Shown here: one piece after another, positions 54,501-64,000 of the stretch
Numbering within the stretch: position 1 is the first letter of the stretch
Layout: each line of letters begins with the position of its first letter
The notes under the pieces: model-generated
Told to the model about the DNA's origin: nothing
Database searches by the model: none
Seen by the model: the letters and a program-made list of their open reading frames with translations, nothing else
Assembly: GCA_963556145.1 (NCBI GenBank)
Contig: OY744468.1
Span: forward strand, 6,634,001-6,698,000
Direction of reading: 5' to 3'
DNA length: 64,000 bases
Source of the DNA: Hygrocybe punicea
Lineage: Eukaryota; Basidiomycota; Agaricomycetes; Agaricales; Hygrophoraceae
Position numbers and translations under genes: made by a program

Positions 54501-55208
54501 TGCGGTACGGTGGGAATGTGGATCGGCGGGAAGTAGTCCGTATTGAACTGGCCTTTCTCGGATTCGTTCCAGGCGAAGGCGGCTTCTTGCGTTTTGATGA
54601 TATGGTGGCCGAGTTTTTCTTCCTCAGGCCAAAGGAATCCATCCGGGTTCATTGGCATCGCGTTGTGTCGTTCCTGGGTATAGCGGGTGCCGGGTGTAAA
54701 GTCGGGCGGGTGAGTCGGGAGCGTGGGTAAGTCGGCTAGCGGGTCGCCGGTGATCTCGCGTATGATACGGTATTCGTCGGGGAGAGTGGTAGAAATTGGG
54801 CGGATACGATCGGCTACCTTCTTATACTTTTTCTTGGTAACGACTCCTTTTAGGTCCCTGGTAGGGGGGGTGGTATACGAGATATAAGTAGCGTGTTCAG
54901 TAGAGGCTTTGTTACAAATATTCGAAGAAGAAATATGTGACGCAGGAGCGGAGACGGAACAAGACGAAGGAAGGGTATCGGTAGTACGTAGCTGATTTTG
55001 TACATCGGTCAACAATGAAATGTACTGGGCGGCAGTCTGAGGCTGAGACGAAGAGAAATCTAAATCGATAGAAAAACATAAGTCCTCTTCTAGGGGAAAC
55101 GGCAAAAGGGAAGCATAGTTCGTGGTATAGGTGTGGTCGCTTTCGAGTGGCAGCTTCTCATCTCCCGGTGCATCCTTTCCGAGAGGTATCTCCGGGTCCT
55201 CGACTTCT
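51557..55208 (-). CDS. pol: Gypsy Pol: reverse transcriptase, RNase H, integrase
   Basis: The frame is open from the gag stop (55207-55209) to TAA at 51557, more than 1200 residues. The reverse transcriptase has SRWFCVLKKDGKSLRIVHDL and the active-site VPYMDDIPVKG. RNase H begins at LAVDSSVLGVGFVLMQ with SKLELYGLFRAL and VEVDAKYIKGM. The integrase has an HHCC zinc domain (HDSLGHKG..CHQCQVRQ), then YVDTM, TDNGKPF and a glutamate in PVERRHL forming the DDE triad. A C-terminal YFGPMVVVRKTEGGSYILAEL segment resembles the GPY/F module. No stop or frameshift is present, so the enzyme set looks recently active. The first internal initiation-like codon is a TTG at 55105, which supports production by frameshifting from gag rather than independent initiation. 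Confidence 0.9.
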
Positions 55209-55213
55209 AAAAA
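55207..55213 (-). promoter_or_regulatory. Probable -1 frameshift site at the gag stop
   Basis: On the minus strand gag ends GAT TTT TAG within a run of five T (55209-55213). Slippage of the phenylalanine tRNA by one base gives TTA GAA GTC, which is exactly the frame of pol. Pol has no good ATG near its start. Confidence 0.5.
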
Positions 55214-57771
55214 TCCGGCTTTCTGGTGTCGGACCGCTCTCGTCGGTTCTTTTGGTTGTGCTCGATGGTGGGCAAGGTGACGACAGCGCCGGTGTTTGGA
55301 TCCGTGATCGTGACTTGTTGTTCTCCGTTTTTATAATCCTTCGTAAGAGCCTCGGAAAGCGTGAAGAACGGGCGGCCGATGAGGATCTCGTAGGGGGCGT
55401 CGTCGACGACTTGGACTTGGAGGAAAAGATCGACGTCGCCAAAAGTGAATTTTAGGTTGGCGATCCGGCCGAGGGTGTCGTTATCGCTTTTATTTGCCGA
55501 CTGCATCCGCATCTTCATATTTTGGAGGCCGTAACCGAGTTTCTCCCAAATATCGCGTCGCATGCCGATGATCATGGAACCGTTGTCGAGGACGCACTCG
55601 AATACGAATTTGCCGTTGATGAGCGGGTAGACCGCACAGAGAGGGACTGAGTCGCGGCCGACGACGAGCAGGACGTTTTCCTGACAGTGTTGACAGGCGC
55701 GAGTGGGGATTTCGGGTGCGTGAAAATGGAAAACCTCGACGTTGTTACTTTCGGCGGTGACCTTTTTCGACGTAGTGAGGTCCTTCATGTGACGGCGGGC
55801 ATCGGACGACATGGCTAAAAGTTCTCGCTGCGAAATGCAGACTTGAGAATCGAGCGCGCGGTCGATGACGGATTTGGCGATACCGGGATCTTCAATGGGG
55901 GCTTGGTAGCGGTATTGGGGGTGCGATGCGGGAAGGTTCTGGGGAGTGCGCGGTACAAGGGCGGTCGGCTCGGTCGGCCGCGTGTTCGAAGGAGGGACTA
56001 TGGTGATCGGCTGCTCGTTGATAGGTCTGGCCGTTTTCTCGGCGGGTTTCGCGGCGGGGACAGACGTGGAAGTGGTGGGCAGATTGGGAAACGTTTCTCT
56101 AGACTTGCCTTTCGTCTTTGATGGGATTTCTACACCGTCGAATCTAACCCGTTTACGAAGCCGCTGCACTTCGGCTTCCAGAACCTTAATCTGTTCGTTG
56201 TCGTCGTCGATGTCGGACGTCGTGGACTGAAAGATGTCGGCGTACTCGGTGGTGACCTCTGGTTCGTAGGTGGGTACTTCGACGGCGGAGACGAAGTTAG
56301 CTTTTACATGAGGCGGCGGGTCGCGTTGGAACGGTTCTGTGGGGTTGCGGGCAGGGGGAGCGCGGTTGCCGGGGTTCTGTGCGTGCCACGCGTCGAAGCG
56401 TTCCCTCATATTTTTGCCGACGATAGCCTTTGGAAGATACATTCCGTTAGGCAACACGATGCGGCCGTGCTCGTTCTTGCGGCATATCCCGTCTCGAGTG
56501 TACTGCTCGCAAATAGGACAATCGCGTATACGATGGAACGGGTCGTCGCAAAAGAGGCAGTTGAAATTGGTGAAACCCTGTCCCGCGGTGGTCAGCTCAG
56601 CCCTATTTGCACACAGCTTTGGGGGGTTGTTGCGTTCGGTGAGGGCTTGCGTGAGGACGGCGAGTTGTTGCGAAACGAGACGAAATAGGTCGGATACGTT
56701 AGGTTCGACCGGTTCCGCTTTAGGAATGACCGGGTCATAGCGAGCGGGTGGCGGGTAGCGGGTGGCGGGTTCCATTGGAGTCGAGTACCGGATGGCGGCA
56801 GGCGACGTTGACGAGAGACGAGAGACGGTGGACGGTTCGGCCGCGGTTCCGGCCAGCAAGAAGTGGGCGCAATTGTGGAAGTCCTGGAAGTCGTAAGGGT
56901 CACTATGGAAATGGTTCGGCTTTTGGTACTGCAGACGGGTTTTGATGTCCTTTTTAAGCTCGACATGGAAGCTGTTCTCGTACGCGATGTTGCGTTCTCG
57001 GGGAGAGATTCGACCCTTGTCTAAGAGGAATCCCGAGATCCGGATGAACTCGCGGTAATATTCGCCAAGTTCGGCGCGGGTACGGATACCGTAAGCGGTT
57101 TGGGTGTGCGTAAGACGGTCGAGATCCGCCATAGTGTACCGGTGATCGTCTTCCGTACCCGGGTATAGCACGAGTACGCTCTTCTTGAATGCGGCATAAT
57201 CGACGCCGGTCGCGCTAGGTAAACTTGCCCAAAGCTCGTAGTCGCTAAGCGACGCGTAGCGCAGACTATGCTTGATGCGTCCTGCATCGTCGAGAGCGGC
57301 ATCGGCAGCAAGTATCTCGACTTCTTCGAAGAAGCGGTTTAAATTGAGCGGGTTCCCGTCGAAGGTCGGAGCCGTGGAGTGACCGCGAGCGGGCATTTGT
57401 CGTGGAGTAACATGGGGAGCGGTAACGTGGGGAGCGGTCGAAGATCCAGAGGTCGAAGTCATTGTGGGTGGAAGAAGCTGAGATGTCGATGAAGCGGTTG
57501 TCGGGTGTACGATGAGCGGGTCGGGTAACGTGGGCGATGACGGCGTGGACGAAGACGAAGATGGGGACGATGTCGATGACGGAGTTTTCGATGTCGAGAG
57601 CGAAGACGGAGACGATGACGATGACGGAGTTTTCGATGTCGAGAGCGAAGACGTGGACGGGGGTTCTAACGAGGTCGAAGTCGGGGACGTAGGCGATGCG
57701 GGTGTCAAACTGAGATCGGATGAGTCAGGTGTAATGGTAATTATCGGTATATTGACCGATTCGAGACTGTC
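55207..57771 (-). CDS. gag: Gypsy Gag with zinc knuckle and aspartic protease, 5'-truncated
   Basis: The frame is open from the insertion junction at 57771 (first codons read DSLESVNIPIITITPDSS) to TAG at 55207. A Ser/Thr/Pro-rich N-terminus with SKTPSSSSSPSSLS-type repeats precedes a capsid-like domain with YPGTEDDHRYTMADLDRL and LGEYYREFIRISGFLLDKG. CLFCDDPFHRIRDC is a CCHC zinc knuckle. The C-terminal part holds a retroviral-type aspartic protease with FECVLDNGSMIIGM, where DNGS replaces the usual DTG/DSG, and the ILIGRPF strand. DNGS-type proteases are usual in basidiomycete gypsy elements, as I recall. The true start codon is lost or lies beyond the insertion. A start at TTG 57708 would be possible but weak. 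Confidence 0.88.
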   Translation of the reverse strand, partial: DSLESVNIPIITITPDSSDLSLTPASPTSPTSTSLEPPSTSSLSTSKTPSSSSSPSSLSTSKTPSSTSSPSSSSSTPSSPTLPDPLIVHPTTASSTSQLLPPTMTSTSGSSTAPHVTAPHVTPRQMPARGHSTAPTFDGNPLNLNRFFEEVEILAADAALDDAGRIKHSLRYASLSDYELWASLPSATGVDYAAFKKSVLVLYPGTEDDHRYTMADLDRLTHTQTAYGIRTRAELGEYYREFIRISGFLLDKGRISPRERNIAYENSFHVELKKDIKTRLQYQKPNHFHSDPYDFQDFHNCAHFLLAGTAAEPSTVSRLSSTSPAAIRYSTPMEPATRYPPPARYDPVIPKAEPVEPNVSDLFRLVSQQLAVLTQALTERNNPPKLCANRAELTTAGQGFTNFNCLFCDDPFHRIRDCPICEQYTRDGICRKNEHGRIVLPNGMYLPKAIVGKNMRERFDAWHAQNPGNRAPPARNPTEPFQRDPPPHVKANFVSAVEVPTYEPEVTTEYADIFQSTTSDIDDDNEQIKVLEAEVQRLRKRVRFDGVEIPSKTKGKSRETFPNLPTTSTSVPAAKPAEKTARPINEQPITIVPPSNTRPTEPTALVPRTPQNLPASHPQYRYQAPIEDPGIAKSVIDRALDSQVCISQRELLAMSSDARRHMKDLTTSKKVTAESNNVEVFHFHAPEIPTRACQHCQENVLLVVGRDSVPLCAVYPLINGKFVFECVLDNGSMIIGMRRDIWEKLGYGLQNMKMRMQSANKSDNDTLGRIANLKFTFGDVDLFLQVQVVDDAPYEILIGRPFFTLSEALTKDYKNGEQQVTITDPNTGAVVTLPTIEHNQKNRRERSDTRKPDF

Positions 57772-57859
57772 GGATCAGTAGACCCAGTCGTTTTGGTTAA
57801 CCTGATCGCAGATATAGTTGCAAAAGGTAGGTACACATAGCGCAGTTGCTTGCTGGGGG

Positions 57860-59500
57860 GGTAGGTTAACCCAAAAGACAGCTCTTGCTGGGGAAATGTG
57901 GTGTGGTAGGTTGACCCAGGTACAGATCTTGCTGGTCAAGGGCGCCTGGGTGGGTCAACCCAGTGTCAGCTCTGCCATGGGGCAGGTTAACCCAGGGCAG
58001 CTATTCCAGGATGGATGGGTTGACCCAGGTCCAGCTGTTCAAGCCATGTGGGTTTACCTGGCTTCAGTTATTGCTGCAGCACTGGGTTGACCCTAGACCA
58101 GTTCTTGCTGCACACTGGGGTTGACCTGGACACAGCTGTTGCTGCGGCATTGGGTTGACCAGGGCCCAGCACATGCTGGAGGGGGTGACTGGGGTCCAGC
58201 AATTGCTGGGTTGACCTGGCCCCAGCTCTTGCTGCAGGATTGGGTCAACCCAGGTCCAGCTCTTGTTGCAGCATCGGGTCAACCCAGGTCCAGCTCTTAC
58301 TGCTGCACCGGGTGGACCCAGGGCCATCTTTTGCTGCAGCACTGGGTCAACCCAGGGCCAGCTATTGCTGGAGCATTGGGTTGACCTGGTCCCAGCTCTT
58401 GCTGCAGCACTGGGTTGACCCAGGTCCAGCACCTCCTGCAGGGCTTGGGTTGACCAGGGTCCAGCTATTGATGCAGCACTTGGTTGACCCAGGTCCAGCA
58501 ATTACTGTGGCATTGGGTTGACCTGGTCCCAGCTCTTGCTGCAGCACTGGGTTGACCCAGGTCCAGCACCTCCTGCAGGGCTTGGGTTGACCAGGGTCCA
58601 GCTATTGCTGCAGCATTTGGTTGACCCTGGCCCAGCACTTGCTGCAGGGTAGGTTGACCTGGTCCCAGCTCTTGTTGCAGCACTGGGTTGACCCAGGTCC
58701 AGCACCTCCTGCAGGGCTTGGGTTGACCGGGTCCAGCTATTTCTGCAGCACTGGGTTGACCCTGGCCCAGCACTTGCTGCAGGGTAGGTTGACCAGGGTC
58801 CAGCTATTGCTGCAGCACTGGGTTGACCAGGGTCCAGCACTTGCTGCAGGGCTTGGGTTGACCAGGGTCCAGCTATTGCTGCTGCACTAGGTTGACCCTG
58901 GCCCAGCACTTGCTGCAGGGTAGGTTGACCTGGTCCCAGCTCTTGCTGCAGCACTGGGTTGACCCAGGTCCAGCACTTCCTGCAGGGCTTGGGTTGACCG
59001 GGGTCCAGCTATTTCTGCAGCACTGGGTTGACCCTGGCCCAGCACTTGCTGCAGGGTAGGTTGACCAGGGTCCAGCACTTGCTGCAGGGCTTGGGTTGAC
59101 CAGGGTCCAGCTATTGCTGCTGCACTAGGTTGACCCTGGCCCAGCACTTGCTGCAGGGTAGGTTGACTGGGGTCCAGCTATTGCTGCAGCACTTGGTTGA
59201 CCCAGGTCCAGCAATTACTGCAGCATTGGGTTGACCTGGTCCCAGCTCTTGCTGCAGCACTGGGTTGACCAGGGTCCAGCTATTGCTGCAGGGTAGGTTG
59301 ACTGGGGTCCAGCCCGTTCTGTAGCGTTGGGTTGATCCTGGACCCACCCAATCGGCAGGATTGGGTTCACCACGGCCCGGCTATTGCTCCAGCACTGGGT
59401 TGCCATGCTCAGCTCTCGCTGCAGAATTGGGTTGACCCTGGCCTAGCTCTCGCTGCAGGATTGGGTTGACCAGGATCCAGCTCTTGCTGCCATGTGGGCT
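57860..59500. repeat. 34-bp minisatellite, left arm of copy 2
   Basis: Units of the type CCAGGTCCAGCACCTCCTGC and AGCACTGGGTTGACC repeat every 34 bp, with some units missing a few bases. Frames on both strands stay open through it and encode rotating Pro/Gln/Leu/Ser peptides, which I reject as genes. Confidence 0.88.
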
Positions 59501-59990
59501 CATGTTGGTCCACAGGCTTGAGCCACACCCCAGTCTGCCTGCAATTATTTCATGTTCACAACATTGACAGAGCTCACACCAGCTCAAGCCAATATTTACT
59601 CAGAAACTGCCATATAAAGTCATCAAAAATTTTCAATCTGTACATGACACACAATGTACCACGTAATATAATTTGAATGCACTTATTAAAAGCACAGGGA
59701 ATAGCAAAATTAAAACATTATTATTTTGACAATGCACAATATCTTACTTTCACTATCAGCTATCAGCCGTTACAGGAGCTATTTATTCCCAATGACAATC
59801 TATGACAAAATCAGAACTTACCACACTTCAAATATTGTGCTTTTCTATTTAATATTGCTCAATTCTCCATTGGAATCAATATATATAACCTCACTATTAC
59901 TTAAAATAGACACATAAATTTAATGATTATTTTATCCAAATACATAATTATATAGTGAAGGGCAGAAGGCAGGTGAGAGGAAGATAGGGG
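59501..59990. other. AT-rich block, left arm of copy 2
   Basis: Nearly identical, inverted, to 62550-63040. Frames here (for example 59726-59917) recur exactly at 62623-62814 on the other strand because of the palindrome. No gene is supported. Confidence 0.6.
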
Positions 59991-60140
59991 AGTGGGAGAG
60001 GGAGGAAGGTGGGAGTGGGAGAAGGGAGTGGGAGTGGGAGAAGGGGGAAGGTGGGAAGGCAGCAGGGACGGGAGGGAGACAGAGATGGAGACATAGAGGG
60101 AGAGGGAGAGGGAGAGGGAGAGGGAGGAGGAGAGGGAGGA
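59991..60140. repeat. Polypurine tract, left arm of copy 2
   Basis: GGGAGT/GGGAGA units, ending in a GAGGGAGAGGGAGAGGG run. Shorter than in copy 1. Confidence 0.85.
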
Positions 60141-60149
60141 GAGTCGGAA

Positions 60150-60895
60150 GTACATACCGGTTGCGTTCCCGTTGTCCTCGTCATCTTTGTCTACGTCTCT
60201 GCCATCCTCGTCCTCGTCGTTCCTGTCCCAGTCGTCCCGGTCCCCATCGTCCACGTTTCCACCGTTCCAGTCCCTGTCGTTCCCGTTCCCATCATTCCTC
60301 TCGGTGTCGTCATCGTCCTCATTGTCGTCGTCATCGCCCGTAGTCATCGTCGTCCGCCAGATCGTCGTCGTCGTCTGCGTCGTCCTATCGTCCCCTCGCT
60401 AGCCGTCCCCGTCGTTCCCGTCCCCGTCGTTCCCGTTCCCGTCGTCCCCGTTCCCATCGTCCTCCTTGTCATTGTCATTGTCATTGTCGTCCTCGTCGTC
60501 CTCATCCTCGTCGTCGTCATCGTCGTCGTCCTCTCGTCCTCATTGTCGTCATCCCCGTCTCCGTCCCCGTCGTCGTCCTCGTCGTTCCCTGGATGCTCCC
60601 GTCATCCTGTTGTCTCTTCGCTGGCCGTCTCCATCCCCATCGTCTTCCCTGGCTGGCCGTCTGTGCCCTCGTCGCCTCTGTCCCCATCGTTGCCTGCCAT
60701 CCGTCATTTCGGCCCTTCAGTTGGGTGTTGACGTGACATGGCGCGGGCATGCCTGTTGCGGTTAATTTCAGGCGCGGCAGTGAGAAAGTCCTTCATAAAA
60801 ACAATAATATTATCTAGCATAGTAATAGTAATAAATTTTGAGAAATCTACTTACCTTCTACTTGATTTTGCTGCTGTTGCTGTTCTCGTGGACAC
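60150..60895 (-). other. Left-arm spliced transcript unit of copy 2
   Basis: Minus strand: ATGTGTCCACGAGAACAGC opens a short glutamine-rich exon that ends at a GTAAGTAG donor near 60855. A TTTTTATGAAG acceptor follows near 60795, then low-complexity GACGAC/GGAACG-rich DNA. After the junction this copy soon meets TGA, because a segment of about 17 nt absent from copy 1 follows GCGCC. The intron and exon 1 are conserved with copy 1, so the transcript structure is under some constraint or recently copied. Confidence 0.3.
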
Positions 60896-61069
60896 ATCGT
60901 GGAGTACGCGACGATTTGAACCCACGCCGGAGGTTGCCGATAATCTGCCCAAACAGGCGCGAGTTGCCTTATATGTAACCAAGATCTTACTTTTCTCAGT
61001 GTAATTGCATGGAGCACAACGACTGTGTAGCACATTTAAGACCATGTAGAGATAGAATTAGCCTCTAAC

Positions 61070-61620
61070 TACATCCTCCCCAAATTTTGTATTTTATTAT
61101 GGCATACATAGAGAGATATCCATGATTCATTGATACCTCCCTGCCAATTCCGGACCCTTAAAGTGCTACATTACCAATATTGCTCTGAAAAATATGAGAA
61201 TAATTTGGAAACTACTATGTAAAGTATCTATTGTATTGATGATCAGTGCCTGGCACTTGGTGGTCCCGGAATCTGTTGTAGCCAAGAAATGAAAGGTTCA
61301 AAGTAAAGCTGAACTTGAAGTTCGGACTCGGTTGATGGGTCAGCCACAATGCACAATTCTGTGCATTTGCTTGGCTGAAACAAAGGTCCTGGTCCACCCA
61401 CAATCAGGCACTTATATGTACCACAATGAGTACTCATTAAAGTACTCCTTAGATTAATTTCAGATTTTTAAGACAAAGTTAGATCATTAAGGGTCCAATT
61501 CTGGCAGAGGAATGGAATAAATTGTGAATAGCTCTTGATGCAGGCCCGAATAAAATACAAATTTTGGTATGAGGGTAGATATACCATATTTACACCTTTT
61601 GTGGATCTCACTTCGGGTAT
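61070..61620. repeat. Inverted-repeat core of copy 2
   Basis: Equivalent to 14180-14720, with closely similar sequence. The two halves are diverged inverted copies related to the arms of the MITE at 8703-9376. The symmetry axis of the whole element (61270) falls inside it. Confidence 0.6.
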
Positions 61621-61649
61621 GCATGCATTGTTGTGCATGCTAGAAGATT

Positions 61650-62400
61650 CAAAGGCGTCAGCGACACTTCCATGTTTGGCAACTCGAACCCGTTTGGGAA
61701 ATCGGCAACAGCCGGTTGGCTTTCCCGCGCGAGTTCAAAGCTTCGACTCGTTGATTTCAACAACGCGTCAACGCGTCAGACGGGTGCAGAGGAACACCCA
61801 AGGTAAATTTCTGATTTGAACATTTTTGTCTTCTTTGCTAATTGTTGACCTTTTGCAGCTACACCACGCCAAACACAGGCGAATCCAAAAACCCATCACC
61901 AGAACACAACGCGCCAGCAAACAGAACGTTCCGGAAGCCGACGAAAACGGCCACCGTGAGGATGGCGGAAACGAGGCCGCGAGGCCGGGTACGAGGATGC
62001 GCCAACGACCAGGACGGACGGCCGAGACAACCACGACGGCAACAACGAGGACAGTCGACGAGGTCACAGACGGCCGGCGACGGGACAACGGGACGGAGAA
62101 GGATAGCGACGGGACGACAGGACGACGGAGACGACGACAACCATCCGGGGGACGACAACAACCATCCAGGTGGCGACGAGGACGACGACAGGGACGGAGA
62201 CGCGGATGACGACGACAACGAGGACAATGACGACACCGAGAGGAATGATGGGAACGGGAACGACAGGGACTGGAACGGTGGAAACGTGGACGATGGGGAC
62301 CGGGACGACTGGGACAGGAACGACGAGGACGAGGATGGCGGAGACGTAGACAAAGATGACGAGGACAACGGGAACGCAACCGGTATGTACTTCCGACTCT
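61650..62400 (+). other. Right-arm spliced transcript unit of copy 2 (Asp/Asn/Arg-rich)
   Basis: The exon before 61802 ends in CACCCAAG and is followed by a 56-nt intron (61803-61858) with GTAAAT donor, GCTAATTG branch-like site and TTTGCAG acceptor, the same place as in copy 1. The downstream frame encodes Asp/Asn/Gly/Arg-rich low-complexity protein (GDRDDWDRNDEDEDGGD). A GGTATGTAC at 62391, conserved in all four arms, might be a second donor. No domain. Translation is uncertain. Confidence 0.35.
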
Positions 62401-62585
62401 CCTCCCTCTCCTCCTCCCTCTCCCTCTCCCTCTCCCTCTCCCTCTCTGTCTCCATCTCTGTCTCCCTCCCGTCCCTGCTGCCTTCCCACCTTCCCCCTTC
62501 TCCCACTCCCACTCCCTTCTCCCACTCCCACCTTCCTCCCTCTCCCACTCCCCTATCTTCCTCTCACCTGCCTTCTGCCCTTCAC
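62401..62585. repeat. Polypyrimidine tract, right arm of copy 2
   Basis: Inverted partner of 59991-60140, with CTCCCT and CTCCCA units. Confidence 0.85.
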
Positions 62586-63040
62586 TATATAATTATGTAT
62601 TTGGATAAAATAATCATTAAATTTATGTGTCTATTTTAAGTAATAGTGAGGTTATATATATTGATTCCAATGGAGAATTGAGCAATATTAAATAGAAAAG
62701 CACAATATTTGAAGTGTGGTAAGTTCTGATTTTGTCATAGATTGTCATTGGGAATAAATAGCTCCTGTAACGGCTGATAGCTGATAGTGAAAGTAAGATA
62801 TTGTGCATTGTCAAAATAATAATGTTTTAATTTTGCTATTCCCTGTGCTTTTAATAAGTGCATTCAAATTATATTACGTGGTACATTGTGTGTCATGTAC
62901 AGATTGAAAATTTTTGATGACTTTATATGGCAGTTTCTGAGTAAATATTGGCTTGAGCTGGTGTGAGCTCTGTCAATGTTGTGAACATGAAATAATTGCA
63001 GGCAGACTGGGGTGTGGCTCAAGCCTGTGGACCAACATGA
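62586..63040. other. AT-rich block, right arm of copy 2
   Basis: Inverted partner of 59501-59990. No gene. Confidence 0.6.
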
Positions 63041-64000
63041 GCCCACATGGCAGCAAGAGCTGGATCCTGGTCAACCCAATCCTGCAGCGAGAGCTAGGCC
63101 AGGGTCAACCCAATTCTGCAGCGAGAGCTGAGCATGGCAACCCAGTGCTGGAGCAATAGCCGGGCCGTGGTGAACCCAATCCTGCCGATTGGGTGGGTCC
63201 AGGATCAACCCAACGCTACAGAACGGGCTGGACCCCAGTCAACCTACCCTGCAGCAATAGCTGGACCCTGGTCAACCCAGTGCTGCAGCAAGAGCTGGGA
63301 CCAGGTCAACCCAATGCTGCAGTAATTGCTGGACCTGGGTCAACCAAGTGCTGCAGCAATAGCTGGACCCCAGTCAACCTACCCTGCAGCAAGTGCTGGG
63401 CCAGGGTCAACCTAGTGCAGCAGCAATAGCTGGACCCTGGTCAACCCAAGCCCTGCAGCAAGTGCTGGACCCTGGTCAACCTACCCTGCAGCAAGTGCTG
63501 GGCCAGGGTCAACCCAGTGCTGCAGAAATAGCTGGACCCCGGTCAACCCAAGCCCTGCAGGAAGTGCTGGACCTGGGTCAACCCAGTGCTGCAGCAAGAG
63601 CTGGGACCAGGTCAACCTACCCTGCAGCAAGTGCTGGGCCAGGGTCAACCTAGTGCAGCAGCAATAGCTGGACCCTGGTCAACCCAAGCCCTGCAGCAAG
63701 TGCTGGACCCTGGTCAACCCAGTGCTGCAGCAATAGCTGGACCCTGGTCAACCTACCCTGCAGCAAGTGCTGGGCCAGGGTCAACCCAGTGCTGCAGAAA
63801 TAGCTGGACCCGGTCAACCCAAGCCCTGCAGGAGGTGCTGGACCTGGGTCAACCCAGTGCTGCAACAAGAGCTGGGACCAGGTCAACCTACCCTGCAGCA
63901 AGTGCTGGGCCAGGGTCAACCAAATGCTGCAGCAATAGCTGGACCCTGGTCAACCCAAGCCCTGCAGGAAGTGCTGGACCCGGGTCAACCCAGTGCTGCA
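63041..64000. repeat. 34-bp minisatellite, right arm of copy 2, continues past window
   Basis: Exact inverted counterpart of the inner part of 57860-59500. The unit order, including deletions inside units, is the same as in the left arm, so the arms were copied or homogenised as a whole. Confidence 0.88.

Larger units (their letters stand above)
51557..57771 (-). mobile_element. Ty3/gypsy LTR retrotransposon, gag-pol, interrupted in gag
   Basis: Order on the minus strand is capsid, zinc knuckle, protease, reverse transcriptase, RNase H, integrase, which is the Ty3/gypsy order. The coding part is intact from 57771 to 51557. The 5' end of gag is cut at 57771/57772 by the palindromic element, so the 5' LTR is beyond it. 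The 3' LTR is not identified (see 49018-49953). Confidence 0.9.
57772..64000. mobile_element. Foldback-like palindromic element, copy 2 (right end beyond window)
   Basis: Left-arm landmarks mirror to the right arm about one centre. For instance, 58621 pairs with 63919, 59494 with 63046, 59726 with 62814 and 60184 with 62356, all giving 61270. Arms appear nearly identical by eye from the left edge to about 60340, and again from about 62205 outward. If symmetry holds, the element ends near 64768, making it about 7.0 kb with arms of about 2.57 kb. The arm order is 34-bp minisatellite, AT-rich block, polypurine tract, low-complexity exon-like DNA, then the core. No transposase is encoded. It interrupts the gag frame of the gypsy element. 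Confidence 0.85.

Noticed and set aside
59726..59917. Identical 63-codon ORFs at 59726-59917 and 62623-62814 as a duplicated gene
   Set aside because: Their identity follows from the palindrome, and the AT-rich sequence encodes no recognisable domain.
1..64000. rRNA or tRNA genes
   Set aside because: No rRNA stretch or convincing tRNA cloverleaf with A and B boxes was recognised by eye. A tRNAscan run would be decisive.

Overview
This window looks like nuclear DNA of a basidiomycete fungus (Agaricomycetes). Short 50-65 nt introns with GT..AG borders, a basidiomycete-type HNH_2 endonuclease gene, a mushroom-type I66 (cospin-like) protease inhibitor, a degenerate F-box gene, a Ty3/gypsy element with a DNGS-type protease, and fungal Helitron remnants all point there. 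Genus cannot be told from the sequence alone. Only about 7 kb (42.6-49.0 kb) reads like ordinary host DNA. The rest is transposon, satellite and inverted-repeat DNA, much of it decayed.

Layout. (1) 1-4717: right-hand part of a Helitron with Rep remnant, PIF1-type helicase and a C-terminal USP-like cysteine-peptidase domain. It is broken by one stop and one frameshift and ends in a hairpin plus CTAG. (2) 4.7-11.7 kb: a small spliced coding remnant, several foldback or MITE-like inverted repeats and low-complexity DNA. (3) 11741-17151: a large palindromic element whose arms contain 34-bp minisatellites. (4) 17.15-19.9 kb: tandem arrays of about 150, 144 and 34 bp. (5) 19.4-24.3 kb: a zinc-finger/tyrosine-recombinase-like gene, phase-consistent across three introns but carrying three stop codons, flanked by 34-bp direct repeats. 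(6) 24.6-27.2 kb: a minisatellite array split by a 386-bp MITE, then more tandem repeats. (7) 28.2-42.5 kb: a 1.4-1.55 kb direct duplication with a DEAH-helicase-like fragment, eroded coding DNA, a perfect 371-bp tandem duplication, a hAT C-terminus and two MITEs. (8) 42.6-49.0 kb: the host island. (9) 49.95-57.77 kb: a Ty3/gypsy element on the minus strand with intact pol, plus a convergent three-exon gene for a Zn2Cys6-like coiled-coil protein. (10) 57772 to the window end: a second copy of the large palindromic element, inserted into gag.

The main find is the palindromic element family. Copy 2 is symmetric about position 61270: four independent landmarks mirror to the same centre. Each arm runs from outside to inside as 34-bp minisatellite, AT-rich block, polypurine/polypyrimidine tract and low-complexity exon-like DNA with an intron. 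The arms meet at a core that is itself a diverged inverted repeat, related to a free-standing MITE at 8703-9376. Long terminal inverted repeats made of tandem repeats are the hallmark of Foldback-type elements, so I describe these as Foldback-like. No transposase is visible in them. All similarity statements were judged by eye.
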